Positions 37,909 to 50,401 of a stretch of DNA of 64,000 nt are shown one piece after another (within the stretch, counting starts at the first letter, position 1; the number at the start of each line of letters is the position of its first letter). Source of the DNA: an uncultured Eubacteriales bacterium (GTDB lineage: Bacteria > Bacillota > Clostridia > Christensenellales > Aristaeellaceae); assembly GCA_902795275.1 (NCBI GenBank), contig CADBKQ010000005.1, positions 1 to 64,000 of the forward strand. The letters run 5' to 3'. Both the position numbers and the translations under genes were made by a program. The notes beneath the pieces are model-generated. The model was not told where the DNA came from. It saw only the letters and a list, made by a program, of their open reading frames with translations, and ran no database searches.

Positions 37909-38985
37909 TTAAAACGTTAATTCATCCATGAGTTGGCCGATTTCGGAGAAAGAACCGTCACTTCGCGCGCCGGAGAACGCAAACAGGTAAGAATAGCCAT
38001 CCCGTGTGCCGACAAAATAGGTAAACAGGCCGATAGCGGTTTTCTGTTCAGCGGTATAGAAATCCGTTCCGCTGTGGCTTTCCGCCGCATAATCCTCCGC
38101 CCTGCCGCCCACCATGCCCACCAGAGATTCCTTGGTGAAGGCATTGGTATCCAGGCTTTCCCGGGTGATACCCTTGGCGGCGTAATTCATCTTATACGCC
38201 GCGGGCAGGGAAGACCATTGATCGGTGCGCACCACCACGAACCGCAGGTCGCCGCCGTCCTTTTCAAAGGTGACTTGCCCGCGGACGTCCGACGCCATAT
38301 GCCAGCCTTCGGGCACTGTCAAAGACAGCGGACTCAGCCTGTCCCGGAACACCGTGCCGCCCCGGCCGATTTCCGCTTCCGCCGCCTTGGCGGCTGACGC
38401 TTCCTCCTTGCCGCACGCCCGGATGCAGGCAATCACCGGCTGGTCGTCCTTCAAGACTGTGCCGTTCCTGTCCTGCACCGGCGTGACCTGGCAGATTTTG
38501 TCCACGATCCACATGCCCGCCAGGACGCGGCCAAAGGCGGCGTAGCTGCCGTCCAGGTGGGGCGAATCACGGTGCATGATGAAGAACTGGGAAGAAGCGC
38601 TGTTCATATCCTTGGAGCGGGCCATGGACAGCACGCCCCGGTCATGCAGCAGAGGGTTTTCCACAGCGTTCTGGGCAAACTCCCCTTTGATTGTCTCGAA
38701 GCTGCTGCCCGTGCCGTTGCCGTTGGGGTCGCCGCCCTGAATCATGAAGCCGGAGATGATCCGGTGAAATGTCAGGCCGTCATAGAAGCCCTGATTCACC
38801 AGCTTCATAAAGTTTTCCACGGTGATCGGCGCAATTTCGGGATACAGCTCCGCGTAAATATCGCCGTAATCCTTCACTGAAATACAGACATATTCTGCGC
38901 TGTTTCCAAATTCCTCCGCCCTGCCGGGCAGCGACGCCCCAAGAATCAGCGTTAAGGCGAACAGCCATGGAAGAAATGCTTTCAT
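37909..38985 (-). CDS. exported cyclophilin-type peptidyl-prolyl isomerase
   Basis: The 358-residue protein starts with a signal peptide (MKAFLPWLFALTLILG, cleavage near GRAEE). Residues about 30-195 form a cyclophilin domain with FHRIISGFMIQGGDP, the QFFI segment and AAFGRV, so the active-site Arg and Phe are present. Residues about 215-358 form an extra domain of alternating strands (LSPLSLTVPEGWHMASDVRGQ onward) that resembles PsbP/MOG1-like folds; this is inference. It would fold proteins outside the membrane. It is 20 bases downstream of the GH51 gene and probably in the same operon. The start is chosen at the signal peptide Met. Confidence 0.9.
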   Translation of the reverse strand: MKAFLPWLFALTLILGASLPGRAEEFGNSAEYVCISVKDYGDIYAELYPEIAPITVENFMKLVNQGFYDGLTFHRIISGFMIQGGDPNGNGTGSSFETIKGEFAQNAVENPLLHDRGVLSMARSKDMNSASSQFFIMHRDSPHLDGSYAAFGRVLAGMWIVDKICQVTPVQDRNGTVLKDDQPVIACIRACGKEEASAAKAAEAEIGRGGTVFRDRLSPLSLTVPEGWHMASDVRGQVTFEKDGGDLRFVVVRTDQWSSLPAAYKMNYAAKGITRESLDTNAFTKESLVGMVGGRAEDYAAESHSGTDFYTAEQKTAIGLFTYFVGTRDGYSYLFAFSGARSDGSFSEIGQLMDELTF

Positions 38986-39004
38986 CCTGCTTTCCCCGCT
39001 TCCC

Positions 39005-41142
<2,138 letters not shown>

Positions 41143-41184
41143 GGCTGCTCTCCTTTCCGGGAAAAGGCCGGCCAACCCCAGCGC

Positions 41185-42795
41185 TTAACCCTGCTTCGGA
41201 GCGAACCGGAACACGTTCCAGGACGCCTTTTCGATCTTCACCGTCAGCACGCCGCCGTCCAGGCGGCTTTCTTTTACGCTGCGGGGCAGCAGCGCATTCG
41301 GGTTTTCAAAAGTGTTCATCTGATCCGGACTGTCGGCGTGCATTTCGATGTGCTCCCGCAGCTCCAAGCCCGCAAAGCCCCGGATGTCCAGGGTGAATTC
41401 CTGGGCTTCATCCAGGTCGGCGTTGATGACGAACACGGTCAGTTCGCCGGTTTCTTCATCGAACGCGGCGGCGGCCTGCACGGTATCCACGTCCTCAAAA
41501 CCGCCGTACTGGTTCATATCGTCGATGGCGTAGCCCGGCACGCCGTAGCGCTCGCACTCCACCGGGCATACCAGGGACATGCCCTTGGCCCAGTGGATCA
41601 TCTGGGTGAAGGGATAGTACGCCGCGCCCTTCCAGACGTGCTCCCGGTCGGTGCGGCAGAGGCAGCCCAGGCCGCCGGTGGCACAGCCGATTTTGACCCG
41701 GTCCGCGTGGCGCAGCATCACCATCATGGTGCTGGCGGTACCCAGAGCTTGCAGCATTTCGTTCCCCAATGGCGGATTGCGGCGGGTGGCCCAGTTGTCC
41801 GGGTCGTGGCGCACGTACTTCCGGTCGGGATTGAACAGCCCGAACATGTCCGCGTTCTGCCGCCCGGCCAGGCCCAGATGGGCTTCGCCCCGGGGCCGCA
41901 CCATGCTGCCGTACTCATCCAGGGAAAGCATCATGGTTTTCTTCGTGCGCAGCTTGGTTTTCAGGTAATCGCACAGGGCGATTTCGGTGCGGATGTAATC
42001 TTCAAACGCCTTGTATCCCGCCAGCAAAGCCTTCGGCAGGTCGGGCGGGGCGGAATGGTAATGGTGCAGGGAAATGTAGTCCACCGCGCTGTAGCACTGC
42101 TCCAATACCTGCATGTCCCAATCCGGGTAGTGATTCAGGAAGGGCGAGGAGGAAACGCAGGCGATGGTTTCGATGGTGGGATCCACCCACTTCATGGCCT
42201 TGCTGGTTTCCTGGGCCAGCACGCCGTAAGCCCGCGGGTCTTTCTCATAGGATGCAATTTGCCACGGCCCGTCCATTTCGTTGCCGAGGCACCAGGTTTT
42301 CACGCTGTAGGGCTTTGCGCGCCCGTTCTTCCGGCGCAGGTCGGCCCAGTAAGAGCCGCTTTCAAAGTTGGTGTATTCCACGCAGTCCGCCGCGTCCTGA
42401 AGGGTACCCGTTCCCAGGTTCACGGTGTAGATGGCCTGCGTCCCGGCCTTCTCCGCCCATTGCAGGTATTCGTCGTGGCCCACGTCGTTGGGGATGTACT
42501 GAAACCAGGCCATGTCCAGGTGCTGCTTGCGTTCCGCCATCGGCCCGATGGAATCCTTCCACTGCCAGCCGGACACGAAGTTGCCGCCGGGCAGACGCAC
42601 GCAGGGCAGGCTGGTTTCTTTCAGCGCGGAATAGAAATCTTTCCGCAGGCCCTGTTCGTCCGCTTCGGGGTGCTTGGGATTGTACATGCTGCCGTTCACC
42701 ATGGAGCCGATGGGCTCCAGAAACGCGCCGAACAGCCGGGGGGAAATCCCGCCCACCCGATAGGCCGGATGCAGGGTCAGCTTTGCTTTTTTCAT
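41185..42795 (-). CDS. alpha-L-arabinofuranosidase, GH51 (copy 2)
   Basis: The 536-residue enzyme has the same catalytic layout as copy 1: acid/base Glu173 in [10 protein letters not shown] and nucleophile Glu294 in SLDEYGSM. The region after the nucleophile differs from copy 1 (GSMVRPRGEAHLGLAGRQN), so specificity may differ (for example arabinan versus arabinoxylan; inference). No signal peptide. AAAAGGAG lies before the ATG at 42795. It is the first gene of the minus-strand operon with its own promoter, divergent from the esterase promoter. Confidence 0.94.
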   Translation of the reverse strand: MKKAKLTLHPAYRVGGISPRLFGAFLEPIGSMVNGSMYNPKHPEADEQGLRKDFYSALKETSLPCVRLPGGNFVSGWQWKDSIGPMAERKQHLDMAWFQYIPNDVGHDEYLQWAEKAGTQAIYTVNLGTGTLQDAADCVEYTNFESGSYWADLRRKNGRAKPYSVKTWCLGNEMDGPWQIASYEKDPRAYGVLAQETSKAMKWVDPTIETIACVSSSPFLNHYPDWDMQVLEQCYSAVDYISLHHYHSAPPDLPKALLAGYKAFEDYIRTEIALCDYLKTKLRTKKTMMLSLDEYGSMVRPRGEAHLGLAGRQNADMFGLFNPDRKYVRHDPDNWATRRNPPLGNEMLQALGTASTMMVMLRHADRVKIGCATGGLGCLCRTDREHVWKGAAYYPFTQMIHWAKGMSLVCPVECERYGVPGYAIDDMNQYGGFEDVDTVQAAAAFDEETGELTVFVINADLDEAQEFTLDIRGFAGLELREHIEMHADSPDQMNTFENPNALLPRSVKESRLDGGVLTVKIEKASWNVFRFAPKQG

Positions 42796-42868
42796 CGTCC
42801 TTCTCCTTTTGGCAGTTTGTTGGGGCTTCCATTCGGGATAAATATGGGATTGGGTCGTCGTTGCTTCC

Positions 42869-42897
42869 ATTATAACCCACATTGACCGCATACACAA
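42869..42897 (-). promoter_or_regulatory. promoter of the GH51-GNAT-GH51-cyclophilin operon
   Basis: Minus-strand TTGTGT (42897-42892) and TATAAT (42874-42869) are 17 bases apart. The divergent esterase promoter lies only 40 bases away. Confidence 0.8.
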
Positions 42898-42902
42898 GAT
42901 GA

Positions 42903-44081
<1,179 letters not shown>

Positions 44082-44095
44082 AAAGATTCAAAGAC

Positions 44096-44156
44096 AAAGG
44101 GAGACTGTCTCTTTCGCCGGGTTGTATCGGCGATATGAGGCAGTCCCTTTATTTGC
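44096..44156 (+). terminator. terminator-like long hairpin
   Basis: AAAGGGA with CTGTCTC (44096-44111) pairs with GAGGCAGTCCCTTT (44137-44150) with a bulge, around an inner stem CGCCG/CGGCG (44115-44119/44128-44132). ATTT follows. It lies just after the esterase stop codon. Confidence 0.75.
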
Positions 44157-44157
44157 G

Positions 44158-44384
44158 TTGCTTCTGTCGTTTATCTATAATGTAAGAATATCATTTCATT
44201 GCGTGTGTTCCTGCCCGTATCCACAAGATATAGATGCGGGAGAAAAAAGCGGCTGATTTTGTTATCAGGACACACCCGGGCAGGTTGACACACTTCATTC
44301 GGAAAAAGCGCCTGCCATGGGCGTTTGCGGGCAGGTGTTACGAAAAAAAGACGAAAAAAATTTTCAAAATGGCTTGAAAAATGC
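44158..44384. other. gene-free spacer before the ribosomal cluster
   Basis: I see no gene here. It contains CCTGCC/GGCAGG pairs at about 44311 and 44332 and a second CCTGCCCG (44211) facing CGGGCAGG (44278), both able to form hairpins, plus an isolated TTGACA at about 44284 without a partner -10 box. Confidence 0.5.
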
Positions 44385-44413
44385 TTGCAATTTTTCCGGA
44401 CATGCTTTATAAT
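44385..44413 (+). promoter_or_regulatory. main promoter of the S10 operon
   Basis: TTGCAA (44385-44390) and TATAAT (44408-44413) are 17 bases apart, with an AT-rich stretch just upstream, typical of strong ribosomal promoters. No fusA/tuf genes precede it, so this is the start of the cluster. Confidence 0.85.
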
Positions 44414-44419
44414 TGTAAA

Positions 44420-44648
44420 GCTGTCTGTTTAAGGGATGATGCATTAAGTTGCTGCTCAGGCCAGAGCAGGTAATTAATGCGGACCAGCCGGGGCGCGACC
44501 CCGACGAACGGACTCGAGCCGTGCGAAAAGGCACGGAAGGCGACGGGCTTCCCCATGCTAAGGATGGCGCCGCCTGCGAAGCGCCAGAGATGAGTGGGAA
44601 AGACTCCCCCCGTTTCAGCCGTGAGTACGAAATCAAGGAGGAAAAACC
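44420..44648 (+). promoter_or_regulatory. structured leader of the S10 operon
   Basis: Stems in order: GCATTAA/TTAATGC (44441-44447/44474-44480) with nested CTGCTC/GAGCAG (44452-44457/44464-44469), CGGGG/CCCCG (44489-44493/44499-44503), and CCGTGC/GCACGG (44519-44524/44531-44536). A 230-base leader with nested stems upstream of rpsJ is consistent with autogenous control (L4 regulates this operon in E. coli) but no known leader family is recognisable. No T-run terminator was seen. Confidence 0.6.
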
Positions 44649-44957
44649 ATGGCCAACCAGAAGATCCGCATCAAGCTCAAGGCCTACGAGCACAACCTGA
44701 TCGATCAGTCCGCCGAGCGTATTGTGGAAACCGCGAAGCGCACGGGCGCCCGGGTGTCCGGCCCGATCCCGCTGCCCACCGAAAAGGAAATCGTTACGAT
44801 TCTCCGCTCCCCCCATAAGTACAAGGATAGCCGCGAACAGTTCGAGCGCCGCACCCATAAGCGCCTGATCGACGTGCTCAATCCCAATCCCCGCACCGTG
44901 GACGCCATGATGAAGCTCGATTTGCCGGCCGGCGTCGAAATCGAAATCAAGCTGTAA
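44649..44957 (+). CDS. rpsJ: 30S ribosomal protein S10
   Basis: The 102-residue protein sits in the 30S head. It starts [17 protein letters not shown] and has the conserved [10 protein letters not shown] segment. Length is normal. AAGGAGG lies eight bases before the ATG. It is the first gene of the S10-spc-alpha cluster, behind a 230-base structured leader. Confidence 0.97.
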   Translation: MANQKIRIKLKAYEHNLIDQSAERIVETAKRTGARVSGPIPLPTEKEIVTILRSPHKYKDSREQFERRTHKRLIDVLNPNPRTVDAMMKLDLPAGVEIEIKL

Positions 44958-44972
44958 GGCAGGAGGGCAATT

Positions 44973-45614
44973 ATGAAGAAAGCGATCGTTGGCAAAAAGC
45001 TGGGCATGACCCAGATTTTCCTGCCCGACGGCCGTCTGGTTCCCGTGACGGTCATTCAGGCGGGCCCCTGCACTGTGGTGCAGAAGAAAACCCTCGAAAA
45101 AGACGGTTATGAAGCTGTTCAGTTCGGCTTCGACAAGATCCCCGAAAACCGGGCTTCCAAGCTGGTGAACAAGCCCGACGCCGGCCACTTCGCCAAGGCG
45201 GGCGTGGCCCCCACCCGGGCGCTGCGGGAATTCCGGTTTGACGACTGCTCCGCTTACGAAATCGGCCAGGAAATCAAGGCTGACGTGTTTGAAGAAGGCG
45301 AAGCCGTGGACATCACCGGCATCACCAAGGGCCGCGGCTACACCGGCCCCATCTACCGCTGGAACCAGCACACCGGCCCCATGGCCCACGGTTCCAAGTA
45401 TCACCGCGGCGTCGGTTCCATGAGCGCCAACTCCGATCCTTCCCGCGTGTTCAAGAACAAGCACATGGCCGGTCATTACGGCGTGGAGCGGGTCACGGTT
45501 CAGAACCTGTCCATCGTGAAGGTGGACGCCGAGCGCAGCCTGCTGCTGGTGCACGGCGCGGTTCCCGGCCCCAAGGAAGGCCTGCTGCTCATCCGTAATT
45601 CCTGCAAGGCCTGA
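44973..45614 (+). CDS. rplC: 50S ribosomal protein L3
   Basis: The 213-residue early-assembly protein has KKLGMTQIF at the N terminus, the [17 protein letters not shown] central loop reaching the peptidyl transferase centre (slightly diverged from the KGRGF consensus) and the [13 protein letters not shown] terminus. GGAGGG precedes the ATG; 15 bases separate it from rpsJ. Confidence 0.97.
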   Translation: MKKAIVGKKLGMTQIFLPDGRLVPVTVIQAGPCTVVQKKTLEKDGYEAVQFGFDKIPENRASKLVNKPDAGHFAKAGVAPTRALREFRFDDCSAYEIGQEIKADVFEEGEAVDITGITKGRGYTGPIYRWNQHTGPMAHGSKYHRGVGSMSANSDPSRVFKNKHMAGHYGVERVTVQNLSIVKVDAERSLLLVHGAVPGPKEGLLLIRNSCKA

Positions 45615-45634
45615 TGAAGGAGGAAACAGAAACA

Positions 45635-46261
45635 ATGCCTAACATCGATGTGCTCGACATGCAGGGCAAGAAAGTGGGCAGCATGGAGCTGAGCGAGGAA
45701 ATCTTCGCTTCCCCCATCAACGTCCCCGCCATGCATCTGGTCGTTCGCTCCATTTTAGCCAATCAGCGCCAGGGCACCCAGAGCGCCCTCACCCGCGGCA
45801 TGGTCCGCGGCGGCGGCCGGAAAATTTACCGGCAAAAGGGCACTGGTAACGCTCGCCACCATGGCAACCGGGCTCCCCAGTTCCGTCACGGCGGCGTGGT
45901 GTTCGCTCCCCAGCCTCGCGATTACGTCATCAAGGTGCCCAAGAAGGTGCGCCGCCTGGCCATGAAGAGCGCCCTGACCAGCAAATATAATGAAGGCTCC
46001 ATCATCGTGGTGGACGAAATCAAGCTCCAGGAAAGCAAGACCAAGCTGATGGCCCAGGTGCTCAAGGCCCTGAACGTCAGCGAACAGAAGGCCCTGCTGG
46101 TGCTGGCCGACCGGGATGAATCCGTCATCCGCGCCGGCAAGAACATCCCCACCCTGAAAGACGCTTATGTAAACACCATCAATGTGTATGACCTGCTGAA
46201 CGCCGATAAGATCATCGTGCTCAAAGGGGCCATGCAGGACCTCCAGGAGGTGTACGCATGA
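45635..46261 (+). CDS. rplD: 50S ribosomal protein L4
   Basis: The 208-residue protein has the RGGGRKIYRQKGTGNARHG segment of the exit-tunnel loop. L4 is also the autogenous repressor of the S10 operon in E. coli, which fits the structured leader upstream. I chose the ATG at 45635: AAGGAGG lies about 12 bases upstream. An in-frame ATG overlaps the rplC stop and would add seven residues. Its last bases overlap rplW (ATGA). Confidence 0.96.
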   Translation: MPNIDVLDMQGKKVGSMELSEEIFASPINVPAMHLVVRSILANQRQGTQSALTRGMVRGGGRKIYRQKGTGNARHHGNRAPQFRHGGVVFAPQPRDYVIKVPKKVRRLAMKSALTSKYNEGSIIVVDEIKLQESKTKLMAQVLKALNVSEQKALLVLADRDESVIRAGKNIPTLKDAYVNTINVYDLLNADKIIVLKGAMQDLQEVYA

Positions 46262-46554
46262 AGAACCCGCATGACATTATTCTGCGCCCCGTCCTGACGG
46301 AAAAAGGCTACGACGGCATCGCCGACAAGCGGTACGTGTTTGAAGTGGCCATCGACGCCAACAAGATCGAAATCAAAACCGCGCTGGAAAAGGTTTTCCC
46401 CGAAATCAAGGTCGCCCGGGTCAACACCCTGCGCACCCTGGGAAAAATGAAGCGCCAGGGCGTCCACACCGGCCGTACCCCCGAAGTCAAAAAGGCCTAT
46501 GTGATCCTGACGGAAGATTCCAAGCCCATCGAATTCTTCGAGGGCATGGTGTAA
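46258..46554 (+). CDS. rplW: 50S ribosomal protein L23
   Basis: The 98-residue protein lies at the tunnel exit and is the docking point of trigger factor and SRP. DIILRPVLTEKGY begins the fold and RVNTLRTLGKMKRQG is the conserved basic loop. The ATG overlaps the rplD TGA (ATGA), so the two are translated together. Confidence 0.96.
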   Translation: MKNPHDIILRPVLTEKGYDGIADKRYVFEVAIDANKIEIKTALEKVFPEIKVARVNTLRTLGKMKRQGVHTGRTPEVKKAYVILTEDSKPIEFFEGMV

Positions 46555-46569
46555 GGGAGGAGAAGCAAA

Positions 46570-47400
46570 ATGGCAATTCGAGTCTATAAGCCGACTTCGT
46601 CCGCCCGCCGCTTTATGTCGGTGCTGACGTTTGAGGAACTGACCAAGAAAGCCCCTGAAAAGAGCCTGCTGGAATATAAGAAAAAGAACGCCGGCCGCAA
46701 CAAGCAGGGCAAAATCACCGTTCGCCACCAGGGCGGCGGCAACAAGGTAAAGTACCGCATCATCGATTTTAAGCGCGATAAGAAAGATGTGCCCGCCAAA
46801 GTGGCCGCCATCGAGTACGATCCCAACCGCAGCGCCTTCATCGCCCTGCTGCATTACGTGGACGGCGAGAAGCGCTACATCCTGGCTCCTCTGGATCTGA
46901 AGGTGGGCGACACCGTGATGGCCGGCGAAAACGCCGACATCAAGCCCGGCAACGCCCTGCCCATGGCCAACATCCCCGTCGGTACCCTGATCCACAACCT
47001 GGAGATCAAGCCCGGCAAGGGCGGCCAGCTGGTTCGGTCCGCCGGCGCCTATGCCCAGCTGATGGGTAAAGAAGGCGGCTACGCCCAGGTGCGTATGCCC
47101 TCCGGCGAATTCCGCAAGTTCCCCATGAACGCCATGGCCACCATCGGCACTGTGGGCAACACCGACCACAGCAACGTGCGCATCGGCAAGGCCGGCCGCA
47201 CCCGCCACATGGGCATCCGTCCCACCGTCCGCGGCGTGGTCATGAACCCCTGCGACCATCCCCATGGCGGCGGCGAGGGCAAGAGCCCCGTCGGCATGCC
47301 CGCTCCTGTGACTCCGTGGGGCAAGCCCGCTCTGGGCCTCAAGACCCGCAAGCACAAGAAGTATTCCAATAACCTCATCGTTAAGCGTGCCAGCAAGTAA
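46570..47400 (+). CDS. rplB: 50S ribosomal protein L2
   Basis: The 276-residue protein is needed for subunit association and peptidyl transfer. Conserved segments: [15 protein letters not shown], the [23 protein letters not shown] run and the [21 protein letters not shown] loop with the key histidine. Normal length. GGGAGG precedes the ATG. Confidence 0.97.
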   Translation: MAIRVYKPTSSARRFMSVLTFEELTKKAPEKSLLEYKKKNAGRNKQGKITVRHQGGGNKVKYRIIDFKRDKKDVPAKVAAIEYDPNRSAFIALLHYVDGEKRYILAPLDLKVGDTVMAGENADIKPGNALPMANIPVGTLIHNLEIKPGKGGQLVRSAGAYAQLMGKEGGYAQVRMPSGEFRKFPMNAMATIGTVGNTDHSNVRIGKAGRTRHMGIRPTVRGVVMNPCDHPHGGGEGKSPVGMPAPVTPWGKPALGLKTRKHKKYSNNLIVKRASK

Positions 47401-47429
47401 TAAGGCGCGGACAGGAAGGAGGAAACCGC

Positions 47430-47708
47430 ATGAGCCGTTCCGTAAAGAAAGGCCCGTTTGTACAGGAAGCGCTGTTTAAGCGCATCGTCGATATGAACAA
47501 AACCGGCGCCAAGCAGGTGCTCAAGACCTGGAGCCGCGCCTCCACCATCTTCCCCGAATTCGTCGGCCACACCATCGCGGTCCACGACGGCCGCAAGCAT
47601 GTGCCGGTTTACATCACCGAGGACATGGTTGGCCACAAGCTGGGCGAATTCGCCCCCACCCGCACGTTCCGCGGGCACGCGGGTGAAAAGGCCACCGGCC
47701 GTAAATAA
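47430..47708 (+). CDS. rpsS: 30S ribosomal protein S19
   Basis: The 92-residue head protein binds S13 and 16S rRNA. It has [11 protein letters not shown] at the start, the [23 protein letters not shown] core and [26 protein letters not shown] precedes the ATG. Length is normal. Confidence 0.97.
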   Translation: MSRSVKKGPFVQEALFKRIVDMNKTGAKQVLKTWSRASTIFPEFVGHTIAVHDGRKHVPVYITEDMVGHKLGEFAPTRTFRGHAGEKATGRK

Positions 47709-47726
47709 GGGAAGGAGAGAAAATAA

Positions 47727-48113
47727 ATGGCTACTCGTACCCGTGAAAAGGGCGCGGCCCGCGCTGAAAGCCGGGATAAGCGTCCCCAGGCGCACGCCAG
47801 GCACATCCGCCTGTCTTCCCGCAAGGCCAAGATCGTTCTCGATCTGATCCGCGGCAAGAATGTGGATCAGGCGCTCGCCATCCTGCAGTTTACCCCCAAG
47901 GCTGCTTCTCCCGTGATCGCGAAGGTGCTTTCTTCCGCCATCGCCAACGCGGTGAACAACCAGGATCTGGACCGCAGCACCCTGTATGTCGCCGAGTGCT
48001 ACGCCAATCCCGGCCCGACCCTCAAGCGCTACGTAGCCCGCAGCCGCGGCAGCGCTTCCCCCATGCTTAAGCGCACCTGCCACATCAGCGTGGTGCTCGA
48101 CCAGAAGAAGTAA
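47727..48113 (+). CDS. rplV: 50S ribosomal protein L22
   Basis: The 128-residue protein lines the exit tunnel. [20 protein letters not shown] is the N-terminal domain and the loop [21 protein letters not shown] is the tunnel hairpin. It has a basic, low-complexity N-terminal extension of about 18 residues before the conserved start. GGAAGGAGA precedes the ATG. Confidence 0.96.
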   Translation: MATRTREKGAARAESRDKRPQAHARHIRLSSRKAKIVLDLIRGKNVDQALAILQFTPKAASPVIAKVLSSAIANAVNNQDLDRSTLYVAECYANPGPTLKRYVARSRGSASPMLKRTCHISVVLDQKK

Positions 48114-48127
48114 AGGGAGGAAATAAA

Positions 48128-48805
48128 ATGGGTCACAAAGTAAATCCCCATGGCGCTCGCGTTGGTGTCATTTTTGACTGGAGCACCCGCTGGTATGCCG
48201 GGAAAAAAGAATTTGCCGATAACCTGAACGAAGACTTCCGTCTTCGCAAAATGCTGAAAGAAAAGTACAACGCCGCCGGGATCAGCCGCATCGACATCGA
48301 GCGCAGCGCTTCCCGCATGACCGTCACCCTGTTCGCCGGCAAGCCCGGCATGGTGATCGGCCGCAGCGGCAAGGGCATCGACGAGATCCGGGCCGACGTC
48401 GAAAAGTTCTGCGGCCACGCCGTGAATATCCGCGTGCTGGACATCAAGAACCCCGACATCGACGCGCAGCTGATCGCCGAGAACATTGCCCAGCAGCTGG
48501 AAAAGCGCATCGGCTTCCGCCGCGCCATGAAGCAGAGCATTCAGCGCGCCATGAAGCTGGGCGTCAAGGGCGTCAAGATTGCCATCGGCGGCCGCGTCGG
48601 CGGCGCTGAAATCGCCCGCACCGAAAAGTACCACGAGGGTTCCATCCCCCTGCAGACCCTGCGCGCCAACATCGACTACGGCTTCAGCGAAGCGAAAACT
48701 TCCTACGGCCGTCTGGGCGTGAAGGTTTGGGTGTACAAGGGAGAGGTTCTCCCCAAGCCCAAGAAGGCCGCGCAGCCCGCTGCCGCGATCGAAGGAGGCA
48801 AGTAA
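48128..48805 (+). CDS. rpsC: 30S ribosomal protein S3
   Basis: The 225-residue protein carries an N-terminal KH domain ([19 protein letters not shown]) and helps unwind mRNA at the entry channel. The C-terminal [21 protein letters not shown] and [13 protein letters not shown] segments are conserved. GGGAGG precedes the ATG. Length is normal. Confidence 0.97.
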   Translation: MGHKVNPHGARVGVIFDWSTRWYAGKKEFADNLNEDFRLRKMLKEKYNAAGISRIDIERSASRMTVTLFAGKPGMVIGRSGKGIDEIRADVEKFCGHAVNIRVLDIKNPDIDAQLIAENIAQQLEKRIGFRRAMKQSIQRAMKLGVKGVKIAIGGRVGGAEIARTEKYHEGSIPLQTLRANIDYGFSEAKTSYGRLGVKVWVYKGEVLPKPKKAAQPAAAIEGGK

Positions 48806-48809
48806 TCCT

Positions 48810-49262
48810 ATGCTGATGCCGAAAAGAGTAAAGCACCGCAAGCAATTCCGCGGTCGCATGAAGGGAACTGCCCATCGCGGCAATTTCGTTTCCAACGGTG
48901 ATATCGGCCTGATGGCCACCGAGCCCTGCTGGGTCACCTCCCAGCAGATCGAAGCCGCCCGTATCGCGCTGACCCGTTACACCAAGCGCGGCGGCCAGGT
49001 CTGGATCAAGATTTTCCCCGACAAGCCCGTTACCGAAAAGCCTGCCGAGACCCGCATGGGTTCCGGTAAAGGTACGCCCGAATACTGGGTGGCCGTGGTA
49101 AAGCCCGGCCGGGTTCTGTTTGAAATCGGCGGCATCGAAGAGACCGTGGCCCGTGAAGCCCTGCGTCTCGCCGCCGGCAAGCTCCCTCTGAAAACCAAGA
49201 TTGTGAAGCACGAAGACGCTCCCAATCCCAACGAAAATGTAGCGGGTGGTGAAAGTAAATGA
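48810..49262 (+). CDS. rplP: 50S ribosomal protein L16
   Basis: The 150-residue protein helps position tRNA near the A site. It starts [19 protein letters not shown] and has the conserved [18 protein letters not shown] run and RMGSGKG loop. Starts at the first of two close ATG codons (48810). Its end overlaps rpmC (ATGA). Confidence 0.96.
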   Translation: MLMPKRVKHRKQFRGRMKGTAHRGNFVSNGDIGLMATEPCWVTSQQIEAARIALTRYTKRGGQVWIKIFPDKPVTEKPAETRMGSGKGTPEYWVAVVKPGRVLFEIGGIEETVAREALRLAAGKLPLKTKIVKHEDAPNPNENVAGGESK

Positions 49263-49450
49263 AGGCCAAGGAATTCGCAGCCATGAAGCCTGAGGAATTG
49301 ACCGCGAAGATCGCCGAGCTCAAGGAAGAGCTCTTCAACCTTCGTTTCCGGCTTGCCACCGGTCAGCTCGAAAACACCATGCAGATCACTGCGGTCAAGC
49401 GTGACATCGCCCGGGCGATGACCGTGCAGACCCAGCAGAGCAAGGCGTGA
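49259..49450 (+). CDS. rpmC: 50S ribosomal protein L29
   Basis: The 63-residue all-helical protein lies near the tunnel exit. The conserved [19 protein letters not shown] segment is intact. It overlaps the rplP stop (ATGA) and is translated with it; rpsQ follows 28 bases later. Confidence 0.95.
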   Translation: MKAKEFAAMKPEELTAKIAELKEELFNLRFRLATGQLENTMQITAVKRDIARAMTVQTQQSKA

Positions 49451-49478
49451 CCGATAAGCCGTGAAAGGAGTCAATACC

Positions 49479-49739
49479 ATGTCTGAAGTAAGAGGCATCC
49501 GCAAGACCCGCGTTGGCGTGGTCGTAAGCGATAAGATGGACAAGACCTGCGTGGTTCTGCTGTCCACCCGCGTGCGTCATCCCCTGTATGGCAAGTTCAT
49601 CACCCGTACCAGCAAAATCAAGGTGCACGATGAAGAGAATGCCTGCGGCGTCGGCGACACCGTGAAGATCATGGAATGCCGTCCCCTGTCCAAGGATAAG
49701 CACTGGCGGCTGGTGGAAATCATCGAAAAGGCCAAGTAA
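49479..49739 (+). CDS. rpsQ: 30S ribosomal protein S17
   Basis: The 86-residue protein has the conserved [14 protein letters not shown] start, the [21 protein letters not shown] run and a short C terminus. I chose the ATG at 49479 (AAAGGAG about ten bases upstream). It is separated from rplN by an unusual 279-base stretch containing a long inverted repeat. Confidence 0.95.
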   Translation: MSEVRGIRKTRVGVVVSDKMDKTCVVLLSTRVRHPLYGKFITRTSKIKVHDEENACGVGDTVKIMECRPLSKDKHWRLVEIIEKAK

Positions 49740-49752
49740 GGGCCTCGCTCGT

Positions 49753-49940
49753 GCGATGGTTCTTCGGCGTTCTGCCTCATCTTTGGGCGGTCTTTCCCCT
49801 CTGCGGGCCTTGCGGTAGCGCTGCTACAGCGGCGGCCCTTATCGGGGAAATCCCATCCCAAATCTGAGGCATAACCCCAAAGCCCCATCGCCCTCGCTCC
49901 GCCTGCGTTGATCCTATTATATAGGAAGAAAAACGGAGCG
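49753..49940. repeat. long palindromic insertion in the spc operon
   Basis: The 49740-50018 gap between rpsQ and rplN holds a long imperfect hairpin. Its pairs are GCGATGG/CCATCGC (49753-49759/49885-49891), TGCCTCA/TGAGGCA (49773-49779/49865-49871), TTTCCCC/GGGGAAA (49793-49799/49844-49850), GGGCC/GGCCC (49805-49809/49834-49838) and GTAGC/GCTAC (49815-49819/49823-49827). A second hairpin CGCTCCG/CGGAGCG (49895-49901/49934-49940) follows around CCTATTATATAGG. No T-run, promoter or gene is visible. It looks like a miniature inserted element, or a structured operon spacer. Confidence 0.75.
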
Positions 49941-50018
49941 GGTGACAAAGCATCCGACCTCTCATGGGGGCATTGCGTACCCACCATGAATGAGGAACCT
50001 ATAAAGGAGGAAACCCCT

Positions 50019-50387
50019 ATGATTCAGCCGCAAACGCGACTCAAGGTAGCCGACAACTCCGGCGCCAAGGAAATCATGTGCATCCGCGTGCTGGGTGGGT
50101 CCTTCCGGCGTACCGGCTCCATCGGCGATGTGATCGTCGCCAGCGTGAAGACCGCTACCCCCGGTGGCCAGGTGAAGAAGGGCGACGTGGTCAAGGCCGT
50201 CATCGTCCGCGTACACCAGCCCCAGCGCCGCCCCGATGGCAGCTACATTCGTTTCGACGATAACGCCGCCGTCATCATCGGCAATGACAAAATGCCCCGC
50301 GGCACCCGCATCTTTGGGCCGGTTGCCCGCGAACTGCGTGAGAAGGACTACATGAAGATCGTGTCCCTCGCTCCCGAAGTGCTGTAA
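50019..50387 (+). CDS. rplN: 50S ribosomal protein L14
   Basis: The 122-residue protein forms intersubunit bridges. Conserved [20 protein letters not shown] and the [13 protein letters not shown] segment are visible. AAGGAGG lies seven bases before the ATG at 50019; the frame continues upstream into the palindromic spacer without family character. Confidence 0.96.
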   Translation: MIQPQTRLKVADNSGAKEIMCIRVLGGSFRRTGSIGDVIVASVKTATPGGQVKKGDVVKAVIVRVHQPQRRPDGSYIRFDDNAAVIIGNDKMPRGTRIFGPVARELREKDYMKIVSLAPEVL

Positions 50388-50401
50388 GGAGGACAATGAA
50401 G

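Noticed and set aside
44158..44384. An isolated TTGACA near 44284 as a promoter for the S10 cluster.
   Set aside because: No acceptable -10 hexamer lies at 16-18 bases; the TTGCAA/TATAAT pair further on is clearly better.
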